Source: Microtetraspora malaysiensis (lineage in GTDB: Bacteria > Actinomycetota > Actinomycetes > Streptosporangiales > Streptosporangiaceae). Taken from it: 64,000 bases of DNA. Numbering within the stretch: position 1 is the first letter of the stretch; every line of letters starts with the position of its first letter. The notes beneath the pieces are model-generated. The model was not told the DNA's origin and searched no databases. It saw nothing but the letters and a program-made list of their open reading frames with translations. This document shows positions 20,176 to 29,569 of this stretch, one piece after another. The position numbers and the translations under genes were made by a program. The DNA lies in NCBI RefSeq assembly GCF_001528665.1, contig NZ_BBYJ01000013.1, positions 1-64,000 of the forward strand. The letters are read 5' to 3'.

Positions 20176-22029
20176 TTATGGGCAGTTGCCGATATCGCTT
20201 TCGGAGGAGGCCAGGACGACGTTGGTCTTGGCCAGGCCGAGGGCGTCGACGGTGATGTGGACGGCGTTGACGGTCAGGCCCGTGTCGGGGGTGGTGAATG
20301 GGGTCTGCTCGTTGAGGGCGAGCTTGACGACGCCGACGTTGACCGTGGTGTTGGGTTGGATATTGGTGGGTTCTGCGATGACCACCGTGTTGCCGACCTT
20401 GAGGAAGGCGATCGTGGTGGTTCCGCTGGATGCGGCGCAGGTGGTGGTGGAGCTGGAGTTGATGGTCTTGACGGTGATCACCGGGATGCCGGTGATCCCG
20501 ATGGTGGTGTCGTCGATAGAGGCGGTGGCCACGGATTTGCCGGGGAATTCGGTGGTGGCGACCTTGGCGCACAGGGTGTGCGCGATGATCAGTCCGCTGA
20601 GGGCGGCGGTGCAGGGCACCGAAGTGGTACTGGTCGAGGTGGTGGAGATGTGGCCGGTGTCGGGGGTGGGTGCGATGCTGACCAGTTGGATGCCGGCCAG
20701 GGAGGCGTCGGCGGTCAGGCCGTAAGCCCGTCCGGTCAGCCGCTGCGGCGTGACGGTGACTTGTTCGGCGCTGCACGGTGAGGTGGCGGAGTTGTTGTGG
20801 GCGTCGCCGCTGTAGGTGGCGGCCCACCGGTAGGTGCCGGCCGCGCCGATGGTCACGTTGCCGGACGCGGCGGTGCCGCTGCCGGACAGCGTGTCGGTGC
20901 GGGTGGCGATCGGCGTCGCACAGCCGGTGTCACCAGGCTCGAACAGCTGGAACGTGACGGTGCCCGTCGGGTGGTACCCGCCGGACAGGGCCGCTGTATC
21001 AGAGACCTTCCCGCCCGCGGGCACCGGGCCCGATGGCGTCGTGGCGATCGATGGGGTCGCCTTTGGGACGTGTTCGCTGATCGTTTCAGTGAAGCCTGGC
21101 GACAGGACGCCGTTGAGCAGGAAGTCCACCTTGCAGGTAATGGTGCTTCCCGGTATGGCTCCGGCGCCGACGGAGACGGTCTCAGTGAAGGTGGCGTCAT
21201 CGCCGCTGGTCACCGTCCGACTGCCCGGGGTCAAGGACACCGACAGGTTCGGGTCGCAGTCGCGCAGCTGGTGGGTGACCGTGACCGGCAGGTTGTGCAG
21301 GGCCGCCAGGATGGTGTCGCTGACCTCCGAGGGGTTGATGCCGGAGAACAGCCGTCCACCCGTGGCGTTGGTGATTGCGGTCGCTTGCCCGGTCGAGTCC
21401 AGCCCGGACAGGTCGAACGCGAGCACGGTGATGTCGGCTGCCTGCAGGGCGCCGATCGCATCGGCCAGCGTATGGCCGTTGCTGGGGTCATGGCTGGGGG
21501 CGTCCCCGATCAGCAACACGACCCGAGAGCTGTTCGGCCGAAAGTGGACCTCCCCGGACGCGACCTGGAACAGACCGTTGATGCCGTCCTCGGGGAAGTC
21601 GCCGCCGCCCATCGCGACCAGCGAGTCGAGACCATTGGTGACGTCGGTCTGGTTGGCGGTGAGGTTCTGCGCAACCCGGAACGACATCGCGTCCGCCGAC
21701 ACGTCCCTGTACTCGGCAACCGCGAACTGCGCGTCCGGCTGCGCCGAAGCGACGTTGGACAAGATGGTGTTCGCATTGGTCCGCACGTTCGAGATGACCC
21801 CGCCCATGCTCCCTGTTGTGTCGATCAGGAACGTGATATCCGGCTTGGGCGGGATCGCCGGAGCGGACACGGTCTTGGCGATCGTCGTCGATCCGCCCGG
21901 GGCCAGGTTCAGCGTCACATCCGCCGGGGTGACTCCGGGCGCGGCGAACGCCGCCCCTGCCCCGGCCACCAGCATTGCACCGGCCACCACCACGCACACG
22001 GCGGCCCGTAATCTTCGCGTCATTCTCAC
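20176..22029 (-). CDS. Secreted vWA-domain protein with choice-of-anchor P-like C-terminus
   Basis: 617 residues. GTG 22029 has AGAAGGA 8 bases upstream; ATG 22023 is an alternative. A signal peptide (about 1-30, ending AGAAFAAPG) is followed by a von Willebrand A domain (about 60-255) with the metal-site motif DTTGSMG. An Ig-like repeat region (about 260-420, PTGTVTFQLFEPG) comes next, then a Thr-rich C-terminal domain (about 430-617: LTGRAYGLTADASLAG to LALNEQTPFT) that looks like the actinobacterial choice-of-anchor P family. It is probably an extracellular adhesive or matrix protein. It sits between a truncated SDR and an IS remnant and looks like part of an inserted segment unrelated to the NRPS genes. 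Confidence 0.85.
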   Translation of the reverse strand: MRMTRRLRAAVCVVVAGAMLVAGAGAAFAAPGVTPADVTLNLAPGGSTTIAKTVSAPAIPPKPDITFLIDTTGSMGGVISNVRTNANTILSNVASAQPDAQFAVAEYRDVSADAMSFRVAQNLTANQTDVTNGLDSLVAMGGGDFPEDGINGLFQVASGEVHFRPNSSRVVLLIGDAPSHDPSNGHTLADAIGALQAADITVLAFDLSGLDSTGQATAITNATGGRLFSGINPSEVSDTILAALHNLPVTVTHQLRDCDPNLSVSLTPGSRTVTSGDDATFTETVSVGAGAIPGSTITCKVDFLLNGVLSPGFTETISEHVPKATPSIATTPSGPVPAGGKVSDTAALSGGYHPTGTVTFQLFEPGDTGCATPIATRTDTLSGSGTAASGNVTIGAAGTYRWAATYSGDAHNNSATSPCSAEQVTVTPQRLTGRAYGLTADASLAGIQLVSIAPTPDTGHISTTSTSTTSVPCTAALSGLIIAHTLCAKVATTEFPGKSVATASIDDTTIGITGIPVITVKTINSSSTTTCAASSGTTTIAFLKVGNTVVIAEPTNIQPNTTVNVGVVKLALNEQTPFTTPDTGLTVNAVHITVDALGLAKTNVVLASSESDIGNCP

Positions 22030-22419
22030 GGTGTCATTCCTTCTGGTGTGGCGTTATGCCATACCGAATTTGAGATCGCCGGCCGTGCAGAATTTCTATG
22101 ATTGGGCCACCCGGGACGCCCTCTCCTCACGTTTTGACGCGAGCGGATACCAAATCGCATTGGCTGACAACCCCGGTGACTTTGTGGCCACGGCCATATG
22201 GTGACCGGTCGGCGAATAGATGTAAATAGGCCGCTTACGGCAAGTTCCCGACTGGCCGCAGTCGGCCACTCCGTGCTGATGAGAGGCGCCCGTGAGGAAC
22301 GATCTTTTCCGAGATTTTTTCAGATATGCCCAATGAAATGAGCGATCCGCAGTTTGCCGCTTAAAAAAGAGCGGCCGTTTCCCGTCATCCGGACCGGCTG
22401 AATTGCGGTTATGAGCATC

Positions 22420-22596
22420 GCCGTAGAGTCGATCGACGGCCTCCCATGCCCATTCGGCATCGGTCAGATCCGACGGATACGACTGCTTCCGGTCATGACT
22501 CCGGCACCCTGGCGAGGCACAACCGCTGGCGTCCAAGACCGCAGGCGTGTAAACCGACACCACGGGCTCCTGGCTGCCGAGTTGCGTAGGCAACAC
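22420..22596 (-). pseudogene. IS5-like transposase N-terminal remnant
   Basis: From ATG 22596 the frame reads AVLDASGCASPGCRSHDRKQ, then SYPSDLTDAEWAW. The SYPSDLTDAEW motif is typical of the N-terminus of IS5/IS4-group transposases in actinomycetes. The match ends after about 50 residues and the catalytic domain is absent. It probably marks the right border of the inserted vWA segment. Confidence 0.65.
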
Positions 22597-22616
22597 CGCA
22601 GCTACCAGGAGCCCGT
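22562..22616. repeat. 12-bp perfect inverted repeat with nested small hairpin
   Basis: ACGGGCTCCTGG at 22562-22573 pairs with CCAGGAGCCCGT at 22605-22616. Inside lie CTGC/GCAG and a 5-bp stem GTTGC-gtag-GCAAC (22581-22594). It overlaps the start of the transposase remnant and may be part of the old IS end. Confidence 0.6.
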
Positions 22617-22783
22617 TCCCGTCCGTGGGTGATCACTCAAAGACGGCCTCAGTCAGAGCATGCCCGGTGTTGGAAATACACGACGAAATGCCAATTGGGT
22701 TCACTTTCGTGTGTGCCGCATGCCATGATCAATGTGACCGCCGATCGCCGGAGCTTGCACCGAGCGGCAAGGAGACGAACACC

Positions 22784-23701
22784 GTGTCAGTGATCGTCGT
22801 GTCGGACCTGCGCAAGCAGTACGACCAGAAGGTCGTCGTGGACGGCTTGTCCTTCACCGTCGAGGAGGGCGAGATCTTCGGCATCCTCGGCCCGAACGGC
22901 GCCGGCAAGACCACCACGGTGGAGTGCGTCGCCGGGTTGCGCAAGCCGGACGGCGGGAGCATCTCGGTGTACGGCCTCGATCCCCAGCGCGACGCCGCCA
23001 AGCTGCACCACATTCTCGGCATGCAGCTGCAGCAGAGCGAGATGCCCGACAAGCTGCGCGTCGCCGAAGCGATGGAGCTCTACGCGTCCTTCTACGACGA
23101 CCCGGCCGACTGGCGCGAGCTGATGACCGACGTGGGGCTGAAGGACAAGGCCGACAGCGCCTTCAACAAGCTCTCCGGCGGCCAGAAGCAGCGGCTCTCC
23201 ATCGCCCTCGCCCTGGTCGGGTCCCCCAAGGTCGCCATCCTGGACGAGTTGACCACCGGCCTGGACCCGGCCGCCCGGCGAGACACCTGGGAGCTGGTCG
23301 AGGAGGTCCGCGACCGCGGCATCACCGTCCTGCTGGTCACGCACTTCATGGAGGAGGCCGAGCGGCTCTGCGATCGGCTGGCCATCATCGACGGCGGCAA
23401 GATCGTCGCCCTGGACACGCCGACCGGCCTGGTGGCCCACGTGGACACCGAGCAGAAGGTGCGCTTCCGGCCGGCCTCCGCGCTGGACGACACGCTGCTG
23501 ACCGCGCTGCCGGAGGTGACCTCCGTCGAACGTCACGGCCGGCAGGTGGTGGTCACCGGCACCGGCAACCTGGTGCACGCCGTCACCTCGGTCCTGGTCC
23601 AGCACCAGATCATCGCCATGGACCTACGGGCCGAACAGGCCAGCCTCGACGATGCCTTCATCGCCCTGACCGGCCGCCGATTCGACCACTCCGCCCAGTG
23701 A
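22784..23701 (+). CDS. ABC-2 type exporter, ATP-binding subunit
   Basis: 305 residues from GTG 22784, with AAGGAG 9 bases upstream; the longer frame to 22625 is not supported. Visible motifs are Walker A (GPNGAGKTT), signature (LSGGQKQR), Walker B (VAILDEL) followed by the D-loop TTGLDP, and the switch His in VTHFMEEAE. The C-terminal extension (about 220-305) is the domain usual in DrrA/CcmA-like drug-exporter ATPases. It is followed after 42 bases by its permease. Substrate unknown; proximity to locus 1 allows a role in product export or self-resistance, but the insertion scar lies between them. Confidence 0.9.
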   Translation: MSVIVVSDLRKQYDQKVVVDGLSFTVEEGEIFGILGPNGAGKTTTVECVAGLRKPDGGSISVYGLDPQRDAAKLHHILGMQLQQSEMPDKLRVAEAMELYASFYDDPADWRELMTDVGLKDKADSAFNKLSGGQKQRLSIALALVGSPKVAILDELTTGLDPAARRDTWELVEEVRDRGITVLLVTHFMEEAERLCDRLAIIDGGKIVALDTPTGLVAHVDTEQKVRFRPASALDDTLLTALPEVTSVERHGRQVVVTGTGNLVHAVTSVLVQHQIIAMDLRAEQASLDDAFIALTGRRFDHSAQ

Positions 23702-23743
23702 TCCGCCTCAGCCCCCCCTCATCCGCCCAGTAAGGAGACGACA

Positions 23744-24481
23744 GTGCGGGCCCTGAAGCGACTCACTGCCGTGGAGTTCAAGCTCTTCCTGCGCGACCCC
23801 GCCGCGTTCTTCTGGACATTGATCTTCCCGGTCGCCCTCGTGGTGATCATCGGCAGCATCCCGTCGTCGCGGAAGTACAGCCCGGAGCTCGGCGCGCGCG
23901 GCATCGATTACTACACGCCCGTCGTGCTGGTCATGTCCTTCGCGCTGCTCGCCCTCTTCATCACCCCGGGATACCTGGTCGGGTACCGGGAGAAGGGCAT
24001 CCTGCGCCGGCTCTCGACCACGCCCGTCGGCCCGGCCCGAGTGTTGATCGCCCAGCTCGTGGTGCAGATGACCACCGCGATCGTCACCACTGTGCTGGTT
24101 CTCGGCACGGCCGGCCTGCTCTGGGGCGTCAAGTTGCCGTCCAACGTCGGCGGCTTCCTGCTCGCCTTCCTGCTCTCCGTCGGGACACTCCTGGCCATCG
24201 GGCTCTTCCTGGCCTCTGTGCTGTCGACCACCAAGGCCGCCACCAGCATGGGCAGCGCGCTGTTCTTCCCGCTCATGTTCTTCGCCGGGCTTTACGTGCC
24301 CAGGGAGTTGATGCCGGCCGCGGTCGCCACGATCGGTGACGTCACTCCGCTGGGCGCCTCCGTCCTGGCGTTCAACGACGCGGCAGCGAGCGGCTCGCCC
24401 TCCCTCACCACTCTGGCGGTGCTGGCCGCGTACGCCGTGGTGTTCGGCGTCGCCGCCGCCCGCCTCTTCCGCTGGGAGTAA
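23744..24481 (+). CDS. ABC-2 type exporter, membrane subunit
   Basis: 245 residues from GTG 23744 behind AAGGAG. Six hydrophobic segments fit the ABC-2 permease fold. The first follows LFLRDPAAFFWTLIFPVALV, a typical ABC-2 entry motif, and the GILRRLSTTPVGP loop is the usual coupling region. It pairs with the ATPase upstream to make a DrrAB-like exporter. It ends at a hairpin shared with the convergent acetyltransferase gene. Confidence 0.9.
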   Translation: MRALKRLTAVEFKLFLRDPAAFFWTLIFPVALVVIIGSIPSSRKYSPELGARGIDYYTPVVLVMSFALLALFITPGYLVGYREKGILRRLSTTPVGPARVLIAQLVVQMTTAIVTTVLVLGTAGLLWGVKLPSNVGGFLLAFLLSVGTLLAIGLFLASVLSTTKAATSMGSALFFPLMFFAGLYVPRELMPAAVATIGDVTPLGASVLAFNDAAASGSPSLTTLAVLAAYAVVFGVAAARLFRWE

Positions 24482-24482
24482 A

Positions 24483-24498
24483 CCGCCGGGACCGGCGG
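24483..24498. terminator. Hairpin between convergent genes
   Basis: CCGCCGG and CCGGCGG arms with a 2-base loop lie between the ABC permease stop and the convergent GNAT gene stop. Probably a bidirectional terminator. Confidence 0.4.
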
Positions 24499-24508
24499 GC
24501 GCATGACA

Positions 24509-25756
24509 CTAGTACGGCAGGTAGTAGGTGAGCAGATCGGCGGTGAGCGGCGGGAAGAGCGCCTGGAACAGCTCCTCCTCCCTGGCGTAGACGTCCGGCC
24601 GGGTACGGGTCAGCCCCTCGATGCCGTGCGGACCGAACAGCAGGGCGGGCAGGTAGTCGGGCGCCACTCCGGCGCCTCCCACGATTCCGGGACTCTGCAT
24701 CGCGCCGCCGGCGACGACCTCGCCGAGGCCGTCCGCGTGGACCGGGATCCGGTAGTGGGCGCCGAAGGTGGAGATGACGATGTCGCGGCCGGTGTGATCG
24801 ATCCCGGCTGCGGTGAGCCGGTGCCAGAGCAGCGGCCGCAGCCGGTCGAGCAGCGCCGCGACGTCGGGGATTCGGACGTAGTACCGCTCCGCCTGCTTAC
24901 GCGGTTCGTGGTCGAGGAACTCCTGCCAGGCGGCGGCGGTCACGGTGCCGGCCCGGTGAACGACCCGCACCTCACTGCCGGGCACCAGGGCGGCGACGCC
25001 GCGGAGCAGGTCCCGCGCCGCCGCCTCGTCGCGTGCGGCGGCCTCGGCCAGGAGCACCCCGTCGTCGGGGGGCGTGGTGCGTCCGACGGCGGTGACCGTG
25101 TCGTCCTGCTCAAGGACCCAGAGGTTGCTCGCCTCGTGGGCCAGCAGCCATCGCCAGCACGCCGCCGAGTGCGGCATGGCCACGTCGAACCGGCTCTGGG
25201 TCGCGTCCTGCAGGGCCGCCATGGCGGGGACGTCGGAGGGCCGGGCGGCGCGGAGCGCGGGTGTTCCCTCGCCGGGCGGCGGGGTGCGCACGGTCAGCGC
25301 CGGCGGGATGTCGATGGCGTACTCGTAGCCGAACAGCCGGTAGAAGTACGGGATCCCGATCATCGTCTGGACGACGTGACCGCGGGCGGCGGATCGGTCG
25401 TGGGCCCATTTCATGAGCGCCCGGACGAGCCCGCGTCCTTCGTATTCGCGGTCGGCGGAGACCAGTTCGACCTGGCCGGCGGGCAGGTGGACGCCGCCGA
25501 CGCGTACGTCTTCGTCGAGGAGCGTCGCGGTGGCGACGACCCGGTCGCCGTCGACGACGGCGCCGCAGGCGGACCAGCCGGCGTCGGGGTCGGTCACGAC
25601 CAGCCGGTGGTCGACGGCGTCGGCCGCGTCCATGCGGTCGGCGAGGAGCGCGCCGATCTGGTCGAGGTCCGCGGGCTGCGCCTCTCGCAGGACGAGGCCG
25701 TCGGCCAGTGGCGTGGGCGTGGACGAAATGGCGGAAAAGGTGGTGGTCGCGGTCAC
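24509..25756 (-). CDS. Eis-like GNAT N-acetyltransferase
   Basis: 415 residues from GTG 25756 (VTATTTFSAISS). An open extension to 25960 is possible but not conserved-looking, and the ribosome site is weak. It has tandem GNAT folds (acetyl-CoA site around YEGRGLVRALMKWAHDRS) plus a C-terminal sterol-carrier-like part. It ends LTYYLPY, the buried carboxylate terminus expected of the Eis family. Eis enzymes acetylate amines on aminoglycosides and peptides. It could modify or inactivate an amine-containing metabolite, including a local product; this is inference from family and location. Confidence 0.85.
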   Translation of the reverse strand: MTATTTFSAISSTPTPLADGLVLREAQPADLDQIGALLADRMDAADAVDHRLVVTDPDAGWSACGAVVDGDRVVATATLLDEDVRVGGVHLPAGQVELVSADREYEGRGLVRALMKWAHDRSAARGHVVQTMIGIPYFYRLFGYEYAIDIPPALTVRTPPPGEGTPALRAARPSDVPAMAALQDATQSRFDVAMPHSAACWRWLLAHEASNLWVLEQDDTVTAVGRTTPPDDGVLLAEAAARDEAAARDLLRGVAALVPGSEVRVVHRAGTVTAAAWQEFLDHEPRKQAERYYVRIPDVAALLDRLRPLLWHRLTAAGIDHTGRDIVISTFGAHYRIPVHADGLGEVVAGGAMQSPGIVGGAGVAPDYLPALLFGPHGIEGLTRTRPDVYAREEELFQALFPPLTADLLTYYLPY

Positions 25757-26035
25757 GGCGGGACTATCGCATCGCCCGGACCGTCTCGTCCATCGGATTT
25801 CCCCCGAGTCATCCCGAAGTGACGCGATGAAAGACGACCTGCCGACCGGTGGCACGTCCACAGCCTGTCCTGCGTGGAGCACGGCACCGGCCGCGGCCAC
25901 CGCTCGCCAACGGCGGCGGGGGCCGGCGAAAGAGTCGCCGACCCCCGCGGCCTTCGCCATCGTGGTGCGCGTGTGAAACTCACCGGCAGGAACTCCGGCT
26001 GAGGCCGTCTCCGTCGCGGCCGTCAGTCGGTGCCG

Positions 26036-27577
<1,542 letters not shown>

Positions 27578-27683
27578 CTACCGACCCCACATCGCGCAGG
27601 ATCTCGGCGTCCGCATGATCCATCCCCCGAAGGGCACGGCACCTTTACGGTGTAGATCACAAAGATGATGGGCCGCGCACGCC

Positions 27684-27741
27684 TCGGTCGCGGAGCACGG
27701 CGAGTCGGCGACCGCCCTCACCGCCCGTGCTCCACGACCGA
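27684..27741 (-). terminator. Long-stem hairpin after the meta-cleavage operon
   Basis: 17-base arms (27684-27700 with 27725-27741) pair with one mismatch around a 24-base loop, past the hydrolase stop at 27762. Likely the end of the minus-strand operon. Confidence 0.5.
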
Positions 27742-27761
27742 ACGAACGTGAAACCGCCGGA

Positions 27762-28607
27762 TCAGTTGTTCGCGATGAAGTCCGCGACCAGCCGGTTGAA
27801 CTCGTCGGCGTGCTCGATCATCGCCCAATGCCCGCAGCGGTTGAGCAGCACCAGCCGGCTGCTCGGGATGTTCGCCAGCAGGTACAGCGAGGTCTCGAAC
27901 GAGACGACGCGGTCGTCGCGGCCGTGGATGAGCAGGGTCGGCACCTGGATCGTCGGCAGCAGCTCCGGCTTGACCCACTTCGGCAGCGGGGCGCCCTTCG
28001 GCAGGCCGTCCACGTAGTTGCGCAGGTGGTCCGGACGGGCGAGCGCGGCATCCGAACGCGCCTGGCATAGCTCGGGGGTGGCGAACCGGGCCTTGTCGTA
28101 GACCATGATCTCGACGAGCCGGCGCATGTTCTCCGGGCTCGCGTCGCGGTAGGCCTCGATCAGCACCTTCAGGCCCTCGGACGGGCCGTCACCGGCACCG
28201 AAGAGCGTGGGCATCCGGCCGACCGGCGGACCCATGGTGACCAGATGCGAGATCCGGCCGGGGTGCTCCGTGGCCAGCCGCAGCGAGGTCTGGCCGCCCA
28301 TCGAGTTGCCGACGAACGCGGCCTTCTCGATGCCGAGGGCGTCCAGGAACTGGATCACCGCCTTCACGTGGTCGAGCCGGTCGACGGTCGCCGGGTCCGA
28401 CTCGCCCCAGCCGGGCATGTCGACGGCGTACACGTGGAAGTGCTCGGCCAGCGCCTCGATGTTGCCGGCGAAGTTGCTCCACCCCGTCGCGCCCGGTCCG
28501 CTGCCGTGCAGCAGCACGACCGGGTGGCCGGAGCCCGCCTCGTAGTAGCGGAGCGTCCAGTCCTCGGTCCGGACGGTGCGCGCGATGTCCTTGGCGTTGA
28601 GGGTCAT
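27762..28607 (-). CDS. Meta-cleavage product hydrolase (alpha/beta fold, MhpC/HsaD/BphD-like)
   Basis: 281 residues. ATG 28607 overlaps the stop of the extradiol dioxygenase gene by one base (TGATG), so an upstream extension in the same frame is rejected. It has an oxyanion motif (LLHGSGPGATGWSN), nucleophile Ser102 (GNSMGG), acid in HGRDDRVV and His in CGHWAMIE. Family members hydrolyse the C-C bond of the vinylogous 1,5-diketone formed by meta ring cleavage, releasing 2-hydroxypenta-2,4-dienoate and a side-chain acid. The products would enter the hydratase-aldolase-dehydrogenase set encoded at 31975-34765. Confidence 0.9.
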   Translation of the reverse strand: MTLNAKDIARTVRTEDWTLRYYEAGSGHPVVLLHGSGPGATGWSNFAGNIEALAEHFHVYAVDMPGWGESDPATVDRLDHVKAVIQFLDALGIEKAAFVGNSMGGQTSLRLATEHPGRISHLVTMGPPVGRMPTLFGAGDGPSEGLKVLIEAYRDASPENMRRLVEIMVYDKARFATPELCQARSDAALARPDHLRNYVDGLPKGAPLPKWVKPELLPTIQVPTLLIHGRDDRVVSFETSLYLLANIPSSRLVLLNRCGHWAMIEHADEFNRLVADFIANN

Positions 28608-29539
28608 CAGTTGGCCTCTCCGTTCAGCGCGGGCGCGGCGGCCAGCAGCTCGGCGACGACGCCCGGGGGACGGTGGCCCCAGCTGTGCAGCTTGTCGAGC
28701 GTCTTCACCTCCCATGTCTCGTCATCGATGATCAGCCCGCCCCAGCCGTACTCGACGCTGAAGCCCGAGGGGGTGAAGACGTAGAAGCTGAACATGTGGT
28801 CGTTCGGATGCATCCCGAGCGTCATCTCGAACGGCCGCTTGGCGTCCATGCACCGGTCGTAGGCCAGGCCGACGTCGCGGACGTCGGTCACCTCGACCAT
28901 GAAGTGATGGGTCTTCTTCGGCGACGGCAGGTCACCGAAGGCCACGGTGTGGTGCCGGCCGTTGCAGTGCAGGAAGATCAGGTCGGCGACCACGCCCGGA
29001 GCCAGCTCCTCGACGATGAGGTCGCTGATCTTGAAGCCGAGCAGGTCGACGTAGAAGTGCAGGTAGGTCTCGCGCGGGACACCGTGCGCCAGGAGGACCT
29101 GGTGGCCCGCGCCGCCGGCGCCCGTCACGAAACCGCCGAGCAGCTTCGCGGACGCGAACGGCGTGGCGGCGTCGGCCAGGCCGGTGACCAGCTCGACCCG
29201 GTTGCCCATGGGGTCCGTCGTGACGAAGATCCGCTCCACCTTGCGGGCGGCGGCGAGGGCGCCGTCGCCTTCGGTGACCTCGACCCCGGCCGCGCGGATC
29301 TTCTCGACCAGCGCGTCGAGCGTTGCGGCGTCCGAGACCTCGTAGCCGCTGGCCACCAGGTCGTCGGTGGGCCCGCCGGTGATGATCCAGCGGTGGGCCT
29401 TCTCGTCGGTGCGCAGCGTGAACCCGCCGTCGGTCTTCTCCCCGAGCCGCATGCCCAGCAGCTCGACGGCGAAGTGCTCCCAGCCGGCGAGGTCGCCGAC
29501 CTCGTACACGACGTACCCGAGCTCCTTGACTCCGGACAT
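28607..29539 (-). CDS. Type I extradiol ring-cleavage dioxygenase (VOC fold)
   Basis: 310 residues, ATG 29539 with AGGAGAAGAGGAGAG upstream. Two VOC repeats; the catalytic C-terminal half carries the expected iron ligands His146 (GAGHQVLL), His211 or 212 (THHFMVEV) and Glu263 (FSVEYGW). It cleaves a catecholic ring next to the hydroxyls with O2, as in BphC, HsaC or the phenylpropionate catechol dioxygenases of Rhodococcus. E. coli MhpB, by contrast, is of the unrelated LigB type. Gene order hydroxylase-dioxygenase-hydrolase suggests a 2,3-dihydroxyphenylpropionate-like substrate. Confidence 0.9.
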   Translation of the reverse strand: MSGVKELGYVVYEVGDLAGWEHFAVELLGMRLGEKTDGGFTLRTDEKAHRWIITGGPTDDLVASGYEVSDAATLDALVEKIRAAGVEVTEGDGALAAARKVERIFVTTDPMGNRVELVTGLADAATPFASAKLLGGFVTGAGGAGHQVLLAHGVPRETYLHFYVDLLGFKISDLIVEELAPGVVADLIFLHCNGRHHTVAFGDLPSPKKTHHFMVEVTDVRDVGLAYDRCMDAKRPFEMTLGMHPNDHMFSFYVFTPSGFSVEYGWGGLIIDDETWEVKTLDKLHSWGHRPPGVVAELLAAAPALNGEAN

Positions 29540-29569
29540 CTCTCCTCTTCTCCTCTCAGATAACCGATC

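Larger units (their letters stand above)
22030..22783. other. Long intergenic region with IS remnant and inverted repeat
   Basis: The stretch at 22030-22420 has lower GC and holds the probable promoter of the vWA gene but no gene. The rest contains a transposase N-terminus remnant and a 12-bp inverted repeat (separate entries), then the leader of the ABC ATPase gene. Confidence 0.45.
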
